Program-made: the position numbers and the translations under genes
The notes under the pieces: generated by a model
What the model was told of the DNA's origin: nothing
What the model saw: only the letters and a program-made list of their open reading frames with translations
Database searches by the model: none
Shown: positions 34,959-43,666 of the stretch, piece by piece
Position numbering within the stretch: the stretch's first letter is position 1
Layout: each line of letters begins with the position of its first letter
Source: Roseovarius mucosus DSM 17069
GTDB lineage: Bacteria > Pseudomonadota > Alphaproteobacteria > Rhodobacterales > Rhodobacteraceae
Length of the DNA stretch: 64,000 nucleotides
NCBI RefSeq assembly: GCF_000768555.3
Contig: NZ_KN293980.1
Location: 406,947 to 470,946, forward strand
Reading direction: 5' to 3'

Positions 34959-35476
34959 TGTTATCCAGATTACTTCGTCCCCTGCTTCTGCCCTTGGCAT
35001 TGATGCCGCTGGGCGCGTGCATGTCGTCCGGTCGGGCGGTGGATGCCCTGCCGCCTGACGCCAGCCCCCGAACCGAGGCCGTGGCCCAGCTCCGGGATGA
35101 TCTGTCGGGTCTTCCGGTGCCCGCAGCAGCAAGTGCCCCCGAGATCGTACAGTTCACGGGGCTTGGCCTGTCGCAGGTCTCGACCCAGCCGGGGAGTTCG
35201 CTGAATGAGCGTCGCCTGATGGCGATCCGTGCCGCGCGGCTCGAGGCGATTCGTGATCTGACCGAGCAAATCCACGGCATACGCATCAATTCCGAAAGCA
35301 CGCTGCACGATCAGGTGCTGCGCAGTGACGCGGTGCGCGCGGTCGTGGCGGGTGAAATCCGGGGCGCGCGCACACTGCGGATCACGCCCAAGGGCAACGA
35401 TTCCTTTGAGGTCGTGTTGGCGCTCGATCCCGATACGGTCCGCTACATCCTGCGCGCCGTGCGTCAGCGGGGCTAG
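34959..35476 (+). CDS. flgP: FlgP-like outer-membrane lipoprotein (LPP20 family)
   Basis: The 172-residue precursor has a lipoprotein signal with lipobox LGAC (Cys at residue 21). The mature domain matches the LPP20/FlgP pattern: ERRLMAIRAARLEAIRDLTEQIHGIRI, a STLHDQVLRSDAVRAVVAGEIRGAR stretch and a VVLALDP strand. In Vibrio and Campylobacter, FlgP forms a disc at the base of the flagellum. The following genes, flgT and flgA, match the Vibrio arrangement. The gene name is an inference from family and context. Confidence 0.75.
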
Positions 35477-35479
35477 GCC

Positions 35480-36568
35480 ATGTGGGGGCATGTGTTCAGA
35501 CCGCAATTCTGGTTCATGGTCCTCTTGAGCGGCCTTATTTGTGCCGCGGCCGGGGCCAAGGAGGCAACGCTCTGGGTTGAGGCCGAGGGGCGGGCCTATG
35601 TCGCCTCTCCGGCCGATCAGGACGCCGCACGTCGCCGCGCGATTGGCGAGGCGCTGGTATCTGCGGCATTGTCGGGTGGAGCGACCCTGCGTGGGCATAC
35701 CGTGATGGACAAGGGGCGTATCACCGCCGATCTGACCATCCTGCGTCCCACGGGGCGTATTCTGACCCACCGTATCCTGTCCGCCCAGTTGCAGGACGGG
35801 CAATGGCTGGTGCGGGTGGCTGCCGAAGTTGGCCCGATGCCGGTGGGGGCCTGTGCGTCGCGCCGGCGCATGACGGTCAGCGCCACGCCGCCGCAAATCC
35901 GCGTGGCACCCGAGGCCTCGGCTTGGGCCGAACCCTTGGCACAGGGGTTGGCGCGTGACTTGATGGAGGTGCTGCGCACCCATCCCGACACCGATCTTGA
36001 ACGCATTGCGCCGGTGGCCAACGCGCCTGTTGCGGCAGCGCTGGATTACACCGCGCTGACCCGCGGGCAGTCGCTGCCCGCGCCGGGCGATCACCGCATG
36101 AGCCAGCGCATCACTGTGGACCGGCAAGGCAAGGTGCTGCGTCTGGCGCTCGACCTGTCCTTGACTGGTCAGGATGGCAGTACCCTTTCACGTCGCTTTC
36201 AGCGCGAGGCCGTGGTGCCGCGTGGAGGGGTTGTCGGATACGTCGCAGGCCAGAGCCGCAGCCGCGCCGAGGCCGACTTGACTGCGGGCCTTTTGCAGGA
36301 GGTACGCGCCATGCTGGATGGGCTGGCCTGTCAGCCTGCCGAGGCGCGTCTGGCCCTCGCTACCGACGGGCTGAGCGTACCCTTGGGGCGGCGGCATGGG
36401 TTGACACGGGCAAGCCTTGCCTTTGTCGATGATCCCAATGACGGCTTTGGCCTTTTGGAAGTGATCACGCTCGACAATCGCCATACCACGCTCCGCCCGC
36501 TTGATCCCACGCGCACCCCGGCCAGTTTCGATGGGTTGCGTGTCTATTTCGTCGAGGCAGGGCTGTGA
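35480..36568 (+). CDS. flgT: FlgT-like flagellar H-ring protein
   Basis: The 362-residue precursor has a signal peptide (WFMVLLSGLICAAAGAK). Its mature N terminus fits the FlgT N-terminal domain: TLWVEAEGRAYV...QDAARRRAIGEALVSAALSG. In Vibrio, FlgT builds the H ring that helps assemble the stator. A distant FlgT homologue in R. sphaeroides is known to be needed for rotation. The middle and C-terminal parts are divergent. It starts 3 bases after flgP and overlaps flgA by GTGA. Confidence 0.7.
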   Translation: MWGHVFRPQFWFMVLLSGLICAAAGAKEATLWVEAEGRAYVASPADQDAARRRAIGEALVSAALSGGATLRGHTVMDKGRITADLTILRPTGRILTHRILSAQLQDGQWLVRVAAEVGPMPVGACASRRRMTVSATPPQIRVAPEASAWAEPLAQGLARDLMEVLRTHPDTDLERIAPVANAPVAAALDYTALTRGQSLPAPGDHRMSQRITVDRQGKVLRLALDLSLTGQDGSTLSRRFQREAVVPRGGVVGYVAGQSRSRAEADLTAGLLQEVRAMLDGLACQPAEARLALATDGLSVPLGRRHGLTRASLAFVDDPNDGFGLLEVITLDNRHTTLRPLDPTRTPASFDGLRVYFVEAGL

Positions 36569-37263
36569 TCCGGGGCGGTATTACCGTGCTTTTGGCTTGC
36601 CTCGTGCCGCATCACGCGGCGGCGCTCGATGGACACGCGGTACAGGCGCGGATCGTGCAGGCGCTGGCCGACGCCGGGCAGGGCGGCGCACCTGTGGTTT
36701 CGGCCAGTCGCCCCTATCCTCCCTGTGCCGACCCTCTCGACGTCGCCCCGCATCAGGGCGGCTGGCAGGCGGTGCAAGTGAGCTGCGCCGGGACGGGCGG
36801 CTGGAGTCGGGTGATCCGCATCGAGGGTGGTGCCGCCGCGCCGCGCGTGCCGGGCGCGCCCGGGGATCAGCCGCAACGCCCGGCGCTGGTGCTGGCCGAG
36901 AGCCTGCCGCGTGGCACCATTCTTGAGGCCGCACATCTGCGCGAAGCACCGATTGGCACGCGGACAAGTGGCGATCTGATCGTTTCCCTGGAAACCGCCA
37001 TCGGTCGCCGTCTCAAGAGCAACCTTGGGGCCGGTCAGCCGCTCTTGGCGCGGCACCTCGACCATGACTGGCAAGTCACGGACGGCGGGCCGGTAACGAT
37101 TGTTACTATTTTGGGCGGAATCCGGATCGAGGCGGCGGGCGTCGCGCTTGAACCCGGTCAATTGGGGCAGGATATCCGCGTAACCAACGCGGGAAGCGGC
37201 GAAGTGGTGCACGTCACGGTGACGGGCCGCAACAAAGTGATGGTGCGTCCTAACATTCGGTGA
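36565..37263 (+). CDS. flgA: Flagellar P-ring chaperone FlgA
   Basis: FlgA is the periplasmic chaperone for FlgI. The 232-residue precursor starts at a GTG overlapping the flgT stop and has a short signal peptide. The C-terminal SAF domain shows the family pattern: LVLAESLPRGTILEAAHLRE, IGRRLKSNLGAGQPLLARHL, VTIVTILGGIRIEAAGVALE and GQLGQDIRVTNAGSGEVVHV. The N-terminal part carries two Cys (PPCADP and VSCAG) that may form a disulphide. Confidence 0.9.
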   Translation: MIRGGITVLLACLVPHHAAALDGHAVQARIVQALADAGQGGAPVVSASRPYPPCADPLDVAPHQGGWQAVQVSCAGTGGWSRVIRIEGGAAAPRVPGAPGDQPQRPALVLAESLPRGTILEAAHLREAPIGTRTSGDLIVSLETAIGRRLKSNLGAGQPLLARHLDHDWQVTDGGPVTIVTILGGIRIEAAGVALEPGQLGQDIRVTNAGSGEVVHVTVTGRNKVMVRPNIR

Positions 37264-37323
37264 ACACCTGCCGTTTTTCACTCCAAGAACAGCGTCCCAA
37301 TGACGCCTCACCGGAGAGATCAG

Positions 37324-37626
37324 ATGGTCGATTCAGTCAATTCTTCCCACGCCGCGCGACCGCGACTCATGCCGGTGTCGACCGAAGGCGCGCCGGGCGG
37401 TGCCGCCGGTGCCAAGGCTCACAAGCCGGTCAGCGCGGTGGATTCCGTGAAACTCAGTTCCTCGGCTTCGGTCGGGGTGATCGACAAGATGGTCGAACAA
37501 GGTCCGCCCTTTGACGCAGAGCGCGTCTCGCGGATCAAGGAGGCTGTCGCGAACGGCAACTATCCTGTGGATGCCAAGCGCATCGCAGATAGCATTTTTC
37601 AAGACTACAGCGCGATGACGCGCTGA
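37324..37626 (+). CDS. flgM: Anti-sigma-28 factor FlgM
   Basis: FlgM holds FliA inactive until it is exported through the finished hook. The 100-residue protein has a disordered N terminus and a conserved C-terminal helical region: DSVKLSSSASVGVIDKMVEQ, FDAERVSRIKEAVANGNYPV and DAKRIADSIFQ. The ATG at 37,324 follows GGAG. It lies 60 bases after flgA, as in many gammaproteobacteria. Confidence 0.9.
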   Translation: MVDSVNSSHAARPRLMPVSTEGAPGGAAGAKAHKPVSAVDSVKLSSSASVGVIDKMVEQGPPFDAERVSRIKEAVANGNYPVDAKRIADSIFQDYSAMTR

Positions 37627-37639
37627 GACGAGGCAGAGC

Positions 37640-38020
37640 ATGACCTACTTTGAAATTACCCTCTACGCGCTTGCGGTGCTTTGCATGATCACGCTGCCGC
37701 TGCTGGTGGCAGTCTCTGTTCGTATTGCAAAGACCTTGGCGCATCTGAGCGGTCAGATGTTGCGGCTGAGTGATGCGGAGATTGATCAGATCGCGCGCCG
37801 TCTGGGGCACAAGCTGGGCCTGAGCGACGAGGCCTCGCTGATGAGCATCGCTGACCGCATGGATGAAATGCGCCGCGACTTCGATTGGCTGGTCAGTGAT
37901 CGGATGATCGAACAGGCGATCGACATGGCCCGCTTTGGACAAAAGCCCGACAGTATCGCCCGCAACACCGGCATCAGCGCGTCGGAACTGGAGGCGATCC
38001 GCAAGCTGCGCAAGCACTGA
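37640..38020 (+). CDS. DUF2802-like membrane-anchored protein
   Basis: The 126-residue protein has one N-terminal membrane segment (ITLYALAVLCMITLPLLVAV), a helical middle and a C-terminal helix-turn-helix-like motif (IDMARFGQKPDSIARNTGIS, then ASELEAIRKL). This layout resembles the DUF2802 family, often found in flagellar/chemotaxis clusters. It follows flgM by 13 bases. Another possibility is an FlgN replacement, since flgN often follows flgM, but no sequence evidence supports that. Confidence 0.6.
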   Translation: MTYFEITLYALAVLCMITLPLLVAVSVRIAKTLAHLSGQMLRLSDAEIDQIARRLGHKLGLSDEASLMSIADRMDEMRRDFDWLVSDRMIEQAIDMARFGQKPDSIARNTGISASELEAIRKLRKH

Positions 38021-38042
38021 CGCGGTGCATATACTCAAGATG

Positions 38043-38072
38043 AAACGCCCCGGCCCAATCGCCGGGGCGTTT
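38043..38072. terminator. Bidirectional terminator after the flgP operon
   Basis: AAACGCCCCGGC and GCCGGGGCGTTT form a 12-bp stem around CCAATC, with A and T runs on either side. It separates the + strand flagellar operon from the minus-strand gene ending at 38,085 and can serve both. Confidence 0.9.
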
Positions 38073-38084
38073 TCGTATCCGCGA

Positions 38085-38381
38085 TCAGCCCGCCAACCCG
38101 TCGAACTTGCGCGCGAGTTTCACGTCAAGACTGCTCAGGCCGTCGACGTCATGCGTGGTCAGCGTGACTTCGACCTTGGAGTAGACGTTGAACCATTCCG
38201 GGTGATGGTTCCATTTTTCTGCCCAGATTGCGGCGCGGGTCATGAACCCCATGGCCTCGGGAAAATCGGCGAATTTATAGGTCTTGGTGATGGCGTCGCG
38301 CCCCTCGACCATGACCCAGCCGTTCTCCAGCAGCGGGGCCAGTGTGGTTTTGCGGGCGGTGTCGCTGAGTTTCTCGCTCAT
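38085..38381 (-). CDS. phhB: Pterin-4a-carbinolamine dehydratase
   Basis: The 98-residue enzyme recycles the pterin cofactor of aromatic amino acid hydroxylases. Family features are [20 protein letters not shown] and the active-site region [26 protein letters not shown]. The length is typical. Its ATG overlaps the stop of the gene upstream (ATGA). It marks the switch from flagellar to housekeeping genes. Confidence 0.93.
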   Translation of the reverse strand: MSEKLSDTARKTTLAPLLENGWVMVEGRDAITKTYKFADFPEAMGFMTRAAIWAEKWNHHPEWFNVYSKVEVTLTTHDVDGLSSLDVKLARKFDGLAG

Positions 38382-39562
38382 TCGTGTTCCTCTTCTGATG
38401 TCTTGCGAAACGGCCCATAGCTGGTGAGAATTTCGATATCCTCGTCAACGGCGGCGCGTTCGGCCTTGAGATACTGCGCTACCGCCTCGGCAAAGCCTGG
38501 ATCGCGCAGCCAATGTAGCGAATGGGTCGGCACCGGCAGATAGCCACGCGCCAGCTTGTGTTCGCCCTGCGCGCCAGCCTCTACCCTTTGCAGCCCCGCT
38601 TCAATCGCAAACTCGATCGCCCGGTAATAGCAGAGTTCGAAATGGAGGCAGGGGTGATCCTCGATACAGCCCCAATACCGGCCATAAAGCGCCGATGCGC
38701 CGATCAGGTTCATGGCCCCCGCCACGGGCCGCCCCCCCCGCAGCGCGAGGATGAGCAGGATGTCATCGCGCAGGGTGTCATGCGCGCGGTTGAAAAACGC
38801 GCGGGTGAGATAAGGCGTGCCCCATTTGCGCGCGCCGGTATCCTGATAAAAGGCCCAGACCGCATCCCAGTGTTCAGGCTGTATCTGATCCCCGGTGAGG
38901 GTGACGATCTCGCCGCCGAAATCCGCTGCGCGGGCGCGTTCCTTGCGGATCGCCTTGCGCTTGCGTGACGACAGATCAGCCAAAAAGCCATCAAAATCGG
39001 CATAGCCGCGATTGATCCAGTGATATTGCTGCGTGCGCCGGGGCATGAGGCCAAGGGCGGCCCCCGCCTCTGCCTCTTTCCCGGTGCAAAAGGTGATATG
39101 CAGCGACGAGAGGTCATTGCGCTGCGCGACATCGCGCGCGCCCTCGACCAGCGCCGCCCGGCCCACCGCCTCGAACCCCGGACGGGTCAGCAGGCGGCGG
39201 CCGGTGGCCGGGGTAAAGGGCACGGCGATCTGGAATTTCGGATAATACCGCCCGCCCGCGCGCTCATAGGCATGTGCCCAGTTGTGATCAAAGATGTATT
39301 CGCCCTGAGAATGGGATTTGAGGTAGAGCGGGGCCACGGCGATGATCTGGCCCTCCTGATCGGCGCTCAGGTAATGGGCTTGCCAGCCGCTGCCCGCGCC
39401 GACCGAGCGGCTGTCCTCGAGCGCCTTGAGAAAACGGTAGGTGGTGAAGGGATCTTCGGGGCGGCCCGTGGCGGCCTCGGGGCAGGCGCAGGCATCCCAA
39501 TCGGCCTGCCCGATGTCGGACAGGCGCTCATGCAGGGTGATCGTGATTTGACCTTGCGTCAT
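38378..39562 (-). CDS. FemAB/GNAT-like protein (peptidogalycan biosynthesis/recognition family, DUF482)
   Basis: The 394-residue protein matches the DUF482 pattern: an N-terminal [68 protein letters not shown] and an end with [34 protein letters not shown]. It probably has an acyltransferase fold; substrate unknown. I chose the ATG at 39,562; a GTG at 39,607 would add 15 residues without conserved content. A run of eight C at 38,727 lies in the coding region. Confidence 0.8.
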   Translation of the reverse strand: MTQGQITITLHERLSDIGQADWDACACPEAATGRPEDPFTTYRFLKALEDSRSVGAGSGWQAHYLSADQEGQIIAVAPLYLKSHSQGEYIFDHNWAHAYERAGGRYYPKFQIAVPFTPATGRRLLTRPGFEAVGRAALVEGARDVAQRNDLSSLHITFCTGKEAEAGAALGLMPRRTQQYHWINRGYADFDGFLADLSSRKRKAIRKERARAADFGGEIVTLTGDQIQPEHWDAVWAFYQDTGARKWGTPYLTRAFFNRAHDTLRDDILLILALRGGRPVAGAMNLIGASALYGRYWGCIEDHPCLHFELCYYRAIEFAIEAGLQRVEAGAQGEHKLARGYLPVPTHSLHWLRDPGFAEAVAQYLKAERAAVDEDIEILTSYGPFRKTSEEEHE

Positions 39563-39619
39563 TGGCGCTGACGGCCCCCTTTTGCCCCGGCGGTTTACTT
39601 GGGTCACGCGGCGCGCGGA

Positions 39620-40387
39620 TCAAGCCGGGTGATCGGGTAAATAGCCCTCGAAGGTGATATTGTCGGCGCGTTTGCGGGCCTCGGCCTCGGCCTCTGGGCT
39701 GCGCACGGTCCAGCAGAGGATCGCGGCCCCCTGGGCGCGCAGGGCATCAACGCGCGGGGCGTTCAGATCGTCGATGTCATGGCTGACAAAGCTCGCCCTT
39801 GTCGCGTCATAATCGGGAATGTCGCGCAGGCGCGCGCGGGTTTCAGCGCGCAAGAGCGGCCAATCCTCGGCCGTGTAGGCGCAGGTGACGATGCCGCGTG
39901 GCGTATCGGGGGCGAGTTTGGCCATCTGCGCCACCATGTCCGGGTTGAAGGACATGACCGCCACGGGGCCTGCATATCCTGCAAGGGCTGCGGCGGTGGC
40001 GGCCTCGAGCGTGCCACAGCTTGCGCCCATTTGCCCTTGCTGATCCTTCAATTCGATCAGGAGCGGGACGCGGCCCGCCACAAGGCTGAGGATCTGTGGT
40101 AGGTCGGGTATCCCCTCATCCCCGCCCAAGAGCGGGATTTGCGCGAGGTGCGCCGCATCGCGTTGTCGCACGGGGCCTTTTTCCGCCGTGAGACGACCAA
40201 GATCGTAGTCGTGAAACACCATCGCCTGATTGTCACGGCTCAGTTGCAGGTCAATCTCGATCCCGTAGCCTGCCGCGATGGCCGCCGCGATGCCCGCGCG
40301 CGAATTCTCGGGGCGACCCTGCGCCTTGTCATGCAGGCCACGATGGGCCAGCGGGATACGGCGGAAACCGTCGGGCAGGGCGCTCAT
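39620..40387 (-). CDS. Glycerophosphodiester phosphodiesterase
   Basis: The 255-residue enzyme releases glycerol-3-phosphate from glycerophosphodiesters. The GDPD signature is complete: AHRGLHDKAQGRPENS, IEIDLQLSRDNQAMVFHDYD and LLIELKDQQGQ. No signal peptide is seen, so it is cytoplasmic. Its start overlaps the RidA stop (ATGA), so the two are translationally coupled. Confidence 0.93.
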   Translation of the reverse strand: MSALPDGFRRIPLAHRGLHDKAQGRPENSRAGIAAAIAAGYGIEIDLQLSRDNQAMVFHDYDLGRLTAEKGPVRQRDAAHLAQIPLLGGDEGIPDLPQILSLVAGRVPLLIELKDQQGQMGASCGTLEAATAAALAGYAGPVAVMSFNPDMVAQMAKLAPDTPRGIVTCAYTAEDWPLLRAETRARLRDIPDYDATRASFVSHDIDDLNAPRVDALRAQGAAILCWTVRSPEAEAEARKRADNITFEGYLPDHPA

Positions 40388-40845
40388 TTGATCTGAAATA
40401 CCCCGTCGATCTCCACTGCAACGCCAAAGGGCAGAGAGGGGGCGGATACCGCGGCGCGGGCGTGTTTGCCGGCGTCGCCCAAGGCCTCGCCGATAAAATC
40501 CGACGCGCCATTGATCACGGCGGGTTGCTGAGTGAAATCTGCGGTGGAGTTGACGAACCCGGTCAGTTTCACCACCCGAACCAGCCGGTCAAGATCACCA
40601 CCACAAGCGGCCTTCACCTGCGCCAAAAGGGCAATCGCACAGGCGCGGGCGGCCTTGGCCCCATCGGCCACATCCAGATCAGCGCCCAGTTTGCCGGTCA
40701 AGAGCGTGTCGCCCTCCTTGGCGATCTGGCCCGAGACAAAGAGCATGTCACCGGCCTGCACATAGGGCACGTAATTGGCCGCAGGGGCCGGAGCCTCGGG
40801 TAGGGTGACGCCCATTTCGGCAAGCTTTTTCTCGAACTGGCTCAT
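40384..40845 (-). CDS. RidA family protein (YjgF/YER057c/UK114)
   Basis: RidA proteins remove reactive enamine/imine intermediates. The 153-residue protein belongs to the longer subgroup and shows ANYVPYVQAGDMLFVSGQIA, LDRLVRVVKLTGFVNSTADF and a C-terminal RAAVSAPSLPFGVAVEIDGV with the conserved Arg/Glu pair. The ATG follows AGGAGA. Confidence 0.9.
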   Translation of the reverse strand: MSQFEKKLAEMGVTLPEAPAPAANYVPYVQAGDMLFVSGQIAKEGDTLLTGKLGADLDVADGAKAARACAIALLAQVKAACGGDLDRLVRVVKLTGFVNSTADFTQQPAVINGASDFIGEALGDAGKHARAAVSAPSLPFGVAVEIDGVFQIK

Positions 40846-40943
40846 GTCTCGGTCTCCTGTCTGGATGCTTTGGCGGGACGCTAACCGCAGAGCAAGGGGA
40901 AGGAAATCGGAAATTCGTCAGGACGTGCGCGAATTGCGCCCAA

Positions 40944-40973
40944 AGAAAACCCCCGCCGGTCAAGGCGAGGGTT
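40944..40973 (-). terminator. Rho-independent terminator of pckA
   Basis: On the minus strand, AACCCTCGCC pairs with GGCGGGGGTT (one G-U pair) around a 6-base loop, followed by TTTCTTT. It lies 21 bases after the end of pckA. Confidence 0.8.
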
Positions 40974-40994
40974 TGCTGTAGTTGGATCTGCGTC

Positions 40995-42594
40995 TTAGCC
41001 CAGCGAGGCCGCGCGCACATCCTCGTCGATGAAGGGGACATATTGCGCGAAGTTGTCGGCGAACATCTGCACCAGCTTGGCCGCTTGTGCATCATAGGCT
41101 GCAGCATCGGCCCAAGTGCGGCGCGGGTCCAGCAGAACCTCGGCGACACCGGGCACCGCCACAGGCACCTCAAAGCCGAAATTCGGGTCCTTGCGGAACT
41201 CGACCCCGTTGAGCGAGCCGTCAAGCGCCGCGGTCAAGCAGCGCGCGCGTCGCCTTGATCGGCATCCGCGATCCGGTCCCAAAGGCGCCGCCGGTCCAGC
41301 CGGTGTTGACCAGCCAGCAGGTTGCGCCGTGCTTGGCGATTTTTTCGCGCAGCAGGTTGCCGTAAACCTCCGGGCGGCGCGGCATGAAGGGGGCACCGAA
41401 ACAGGTAGAAAACACTGGCTGCGGTTCTGTCACGCCACGTTCCGTCCCTGCCATCTTGGAGGTGAAGCCCGAGAGGAAATGATACATCGCCTGCGCCGGG
41501 GTCAGCCGTGAGATCGGCGGCAACACGCCAAAGGCATCGCAGGTCAGCATGATGACGTTCTTGGGATGCCCGCCAAGGGCGGTCTCGGAGGCGTTCGAGA
41601 TGTAGTGCAGCGGGTAGGCGCAGCGCATGTTGGGCGTCAGGCTGTCGTCCTCGAAATCCAGATCCAGCGTTTCGGGGTCGAAGACCATGTTTTCGATGAT
41701 CGTGCCGAACATCGAGCAGGTGGCGTAGATTTCCGGCTCTGCCTCGGCGCTCAGATTTACGGTCTTGGCATAACAGCCCCCTTCGAAGTTGAAGGTGCCG
41801 CGATCCGACCAGCCATGTTCGTCATCTCCCAAGAGCGTGCGGTCGGGATCCGCCGAAAGCGTGGTCTTGCCAGTGCCCGACAGGCCAAAGAAGATGGCGG
41901 TATCGACCGGATTGCCCTGCGCGTGGTTGGCCGAGCAGTGCATCGGCATGATGCCTTTTTCCGGCAAGAGGTAGTTCAGAAGCGAGAAAACCGATTTCTT
42001 GTTTTCGCCTGCGTATTCGGTATTGCCCACGAGGATCAGCTTGCGGTCGAAATTCATTGCGATCACCGTCTCTGAGCGGCAGCCGTGACGCACAGGGTCC
42101 GCCTTGAAGCCGGGGCAGTTGATGACGGTGAAATCGGCGGTGAAACTGTCGAGCGCCGCGCGCTCGGGACGGCGGAGCATGGTGCGGTTGAAGAGGCTGT
42201 GCCACGCCAGTTCCGAAATCATCCGCATGTTGATGGAATGTGCGGGGTCAGCACCACCAATCAAATCCTGAACGAAAACATCGCGTCCCTTGAGGTAGGT
42301 CAGCATGTCGGCATAGAGCGCCTCGAACCCTTCTGGCGACATTGCGGTGTTGTTTTCCCACCAGATCGTATCAGCGACGCTGTCGGTCTTGACGATATGT
42401 TTGTCCTTGGGCGATCGGCCGGTGAATTTGCCCGTTGTCACGAGCAGCGTGCCACCCTGGCCAAGCGTGCCCTCGCCATTTTTGAGTGCCGCTTCGATCA
42501 GCGCCGGTTCGATGAGGTTGTAATGGACATTCCCCAGCCCCGTGATGCCTTGATCCTCAAGCTGGAAATGCGGGTTCACCCGTCCGATTGTCAT
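40995..42594 (-). pseudogene. pckA: pckA, phosphoenolpyruvate carboxykinase (ATP), single-base frameshift
   Basis: PEP carboxykinase is the first step of gluconeogenesis. The first 457 codons carry intact motifs: [15 protein letters not shown], the kinase loop [15 protein letters not shown], and [20 protein letters not shown]. The frame then runs into a stop at 41,221. In the next frame the missing end continues directly ([20 protein letters not shown] to [12 protein letters not shown]). One extra base near 41,236, in CTGCTTGACC, explains this, because removing it gives 532 residues, the normal family length. It is either a real recent mutation, which would remove about 77 C-terminal residues, or an assembly error. 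Confidence 0.9.
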
Positions 42595-42737
42595 ATTGTC
42601 AAGCTCCTGTTCGCCAGATCCGCGCCGGTGTCGTCGGATCGTTCAGGGCGCCGCCGCAGCGGCGTCGGTCGGGCAACATGCCCGGCTGGGCCGCTCTTAG
42701 CACGCAGCCTTTGAAAAATAACAGGGCAGATTCATAT

Positions 42738-42790
42738 GGTTAGCGCAACCAGCCGCAGGTTAGCGCAACCACGTGTATGTTGGCGCAAAC
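42738..42790. promoter_or_regulatory. Three operator-like repeats between pckA and chvI
   Basis: GGTTAGCGCAACC occurs at 42,738 and 42,758, and a related GTTGGCGCAAAC at 42,779, so the copies sit 20 bases apart, about two helical turns. The half-palindromic core GTTNGCGCNAAC is of the LacI-family operator type, and in S. meliloti a LacI-type regulator, PckR, acts upstream of pckA. The rest of the 370-base gap (42,595-42,964) shows no gene. It must hold the divergent promoters of pckA and chvI. Confidence 0.6.
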
Positions 42791-42964
42791 ATTGCACCCT
42801 CTGAGCGTGTAAAGTGAGTCAATTTAGCCATTCTCAAGAAATTTCTGCGTCAATCGACCATGGCGACCCGGCTGATTCGCAGATTTGAATTGATAAGATG
42901 GCCGGAAACAGAGCATAGTGGCACAAAAAATGCAGGCAGACCGAGCAGTAAAAGGAATAGAACT

Positions 42965-43666
42965 ATGTCCAAAATCGCCCTCGTGGACGATGACAGGAAT
43001 ATTCTGACATCCGTATCCATGACACTCGAAGCCGAAGGCTTTGAGGTTGAAACCTATAATGATGGCCAACAGGCCTTTGACGCCTTTAGCAAGAAATTGC
43101 CAGACATGGCCGTGCTCGACATCAAGATGCCGCGCATGGATGGAATGGATCTCTTGCAACGCCTGCGCCAGAAATCGCAGATGCCCGTGATCTTCCTCAC
43201 CTCCAAGGATGATGAGATCGACGAGGTGCTGGGTTTGCGCATGGGCGCCGATGACTATGTGAAAAAGCCGTTTTCGCAGCGCTTGCTGGTGGAACGTATC
43301 CGCGCCCTTCTCCGGCGTCAGGATGCCGCCAACGGGCATGTCGTGGTCGAGACCGAAGAAACCAAGGTGATCGAACGCGGCAATCTGCTGATGGATCCGT
43401 TGCGCCATTCGGTCAGCTGGAAAGGGCAGGACGTGTCGCTGACCGTGACCGAATTCCTGCTGCTTCAGGCGCTGGCCAAGCGGCCCGGCTTCGTCAAGAG
43501 CCGCGATCAGCTGATGGATGTGGCCTATGACGATCAGGTCTATGTCGACGACCGCACCATCGACAGCCACATCAAGCGGTTGCGCAAGAAGCTGCGCATG
43601 GTCGATCCCGAGTTTTCGGCGATTGAGACGCTGTATGGTATCGGGTATCGGTATAACGAAGAATAA
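42965..43666 (+). CDS. chvI: Response regulator ChvI
   Basis: ChvI is the OmpR-type partner of ChvG and controls envelope and acid-stress responses in alphaproteobacteria. The 233-residue protein has a receiver with Asp52 in [11 protein letters not shown] and the LTSKDDE and [11 protein letters not shown] motifs. The C-terminal winged helix has [20 protein letters not shown] and [18 protein letters not shown]. The ATG at 42,965 matches the conserved [10 protein letters not shown] start. Its position divergent from pckA is standard. The stop overlaps the chvG ATG. Confidence 0.96.
   Translation: MSKIALVDDDRNILTSVSMTLEAEGFEVETYNDGQQAFDAFSKKLPDMAVLDIKMPRMDGMDLLQRLRQKSQMPVIFLTSKDDEIDEVLGLRMGADDYVKKPFSQRLLVERIRALLRRQDAANGHVVVETEETKVIERGNLLMDPLRHSVSWKGQDVSLTVTEFLLLQALAKRPGFVKSRDQLMDVAYDDQVYVDDRTIDSHIKRLRKKLRMVDPEFSAIETLYGIGYRYNEE

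Noticed and set aside
34786..35301. N-terminal extension of flhA by 172 codons
   Set aside because: It passes through two perfect sigma-54 promoters and the antisense of flgP. Homology begins at 34,785.
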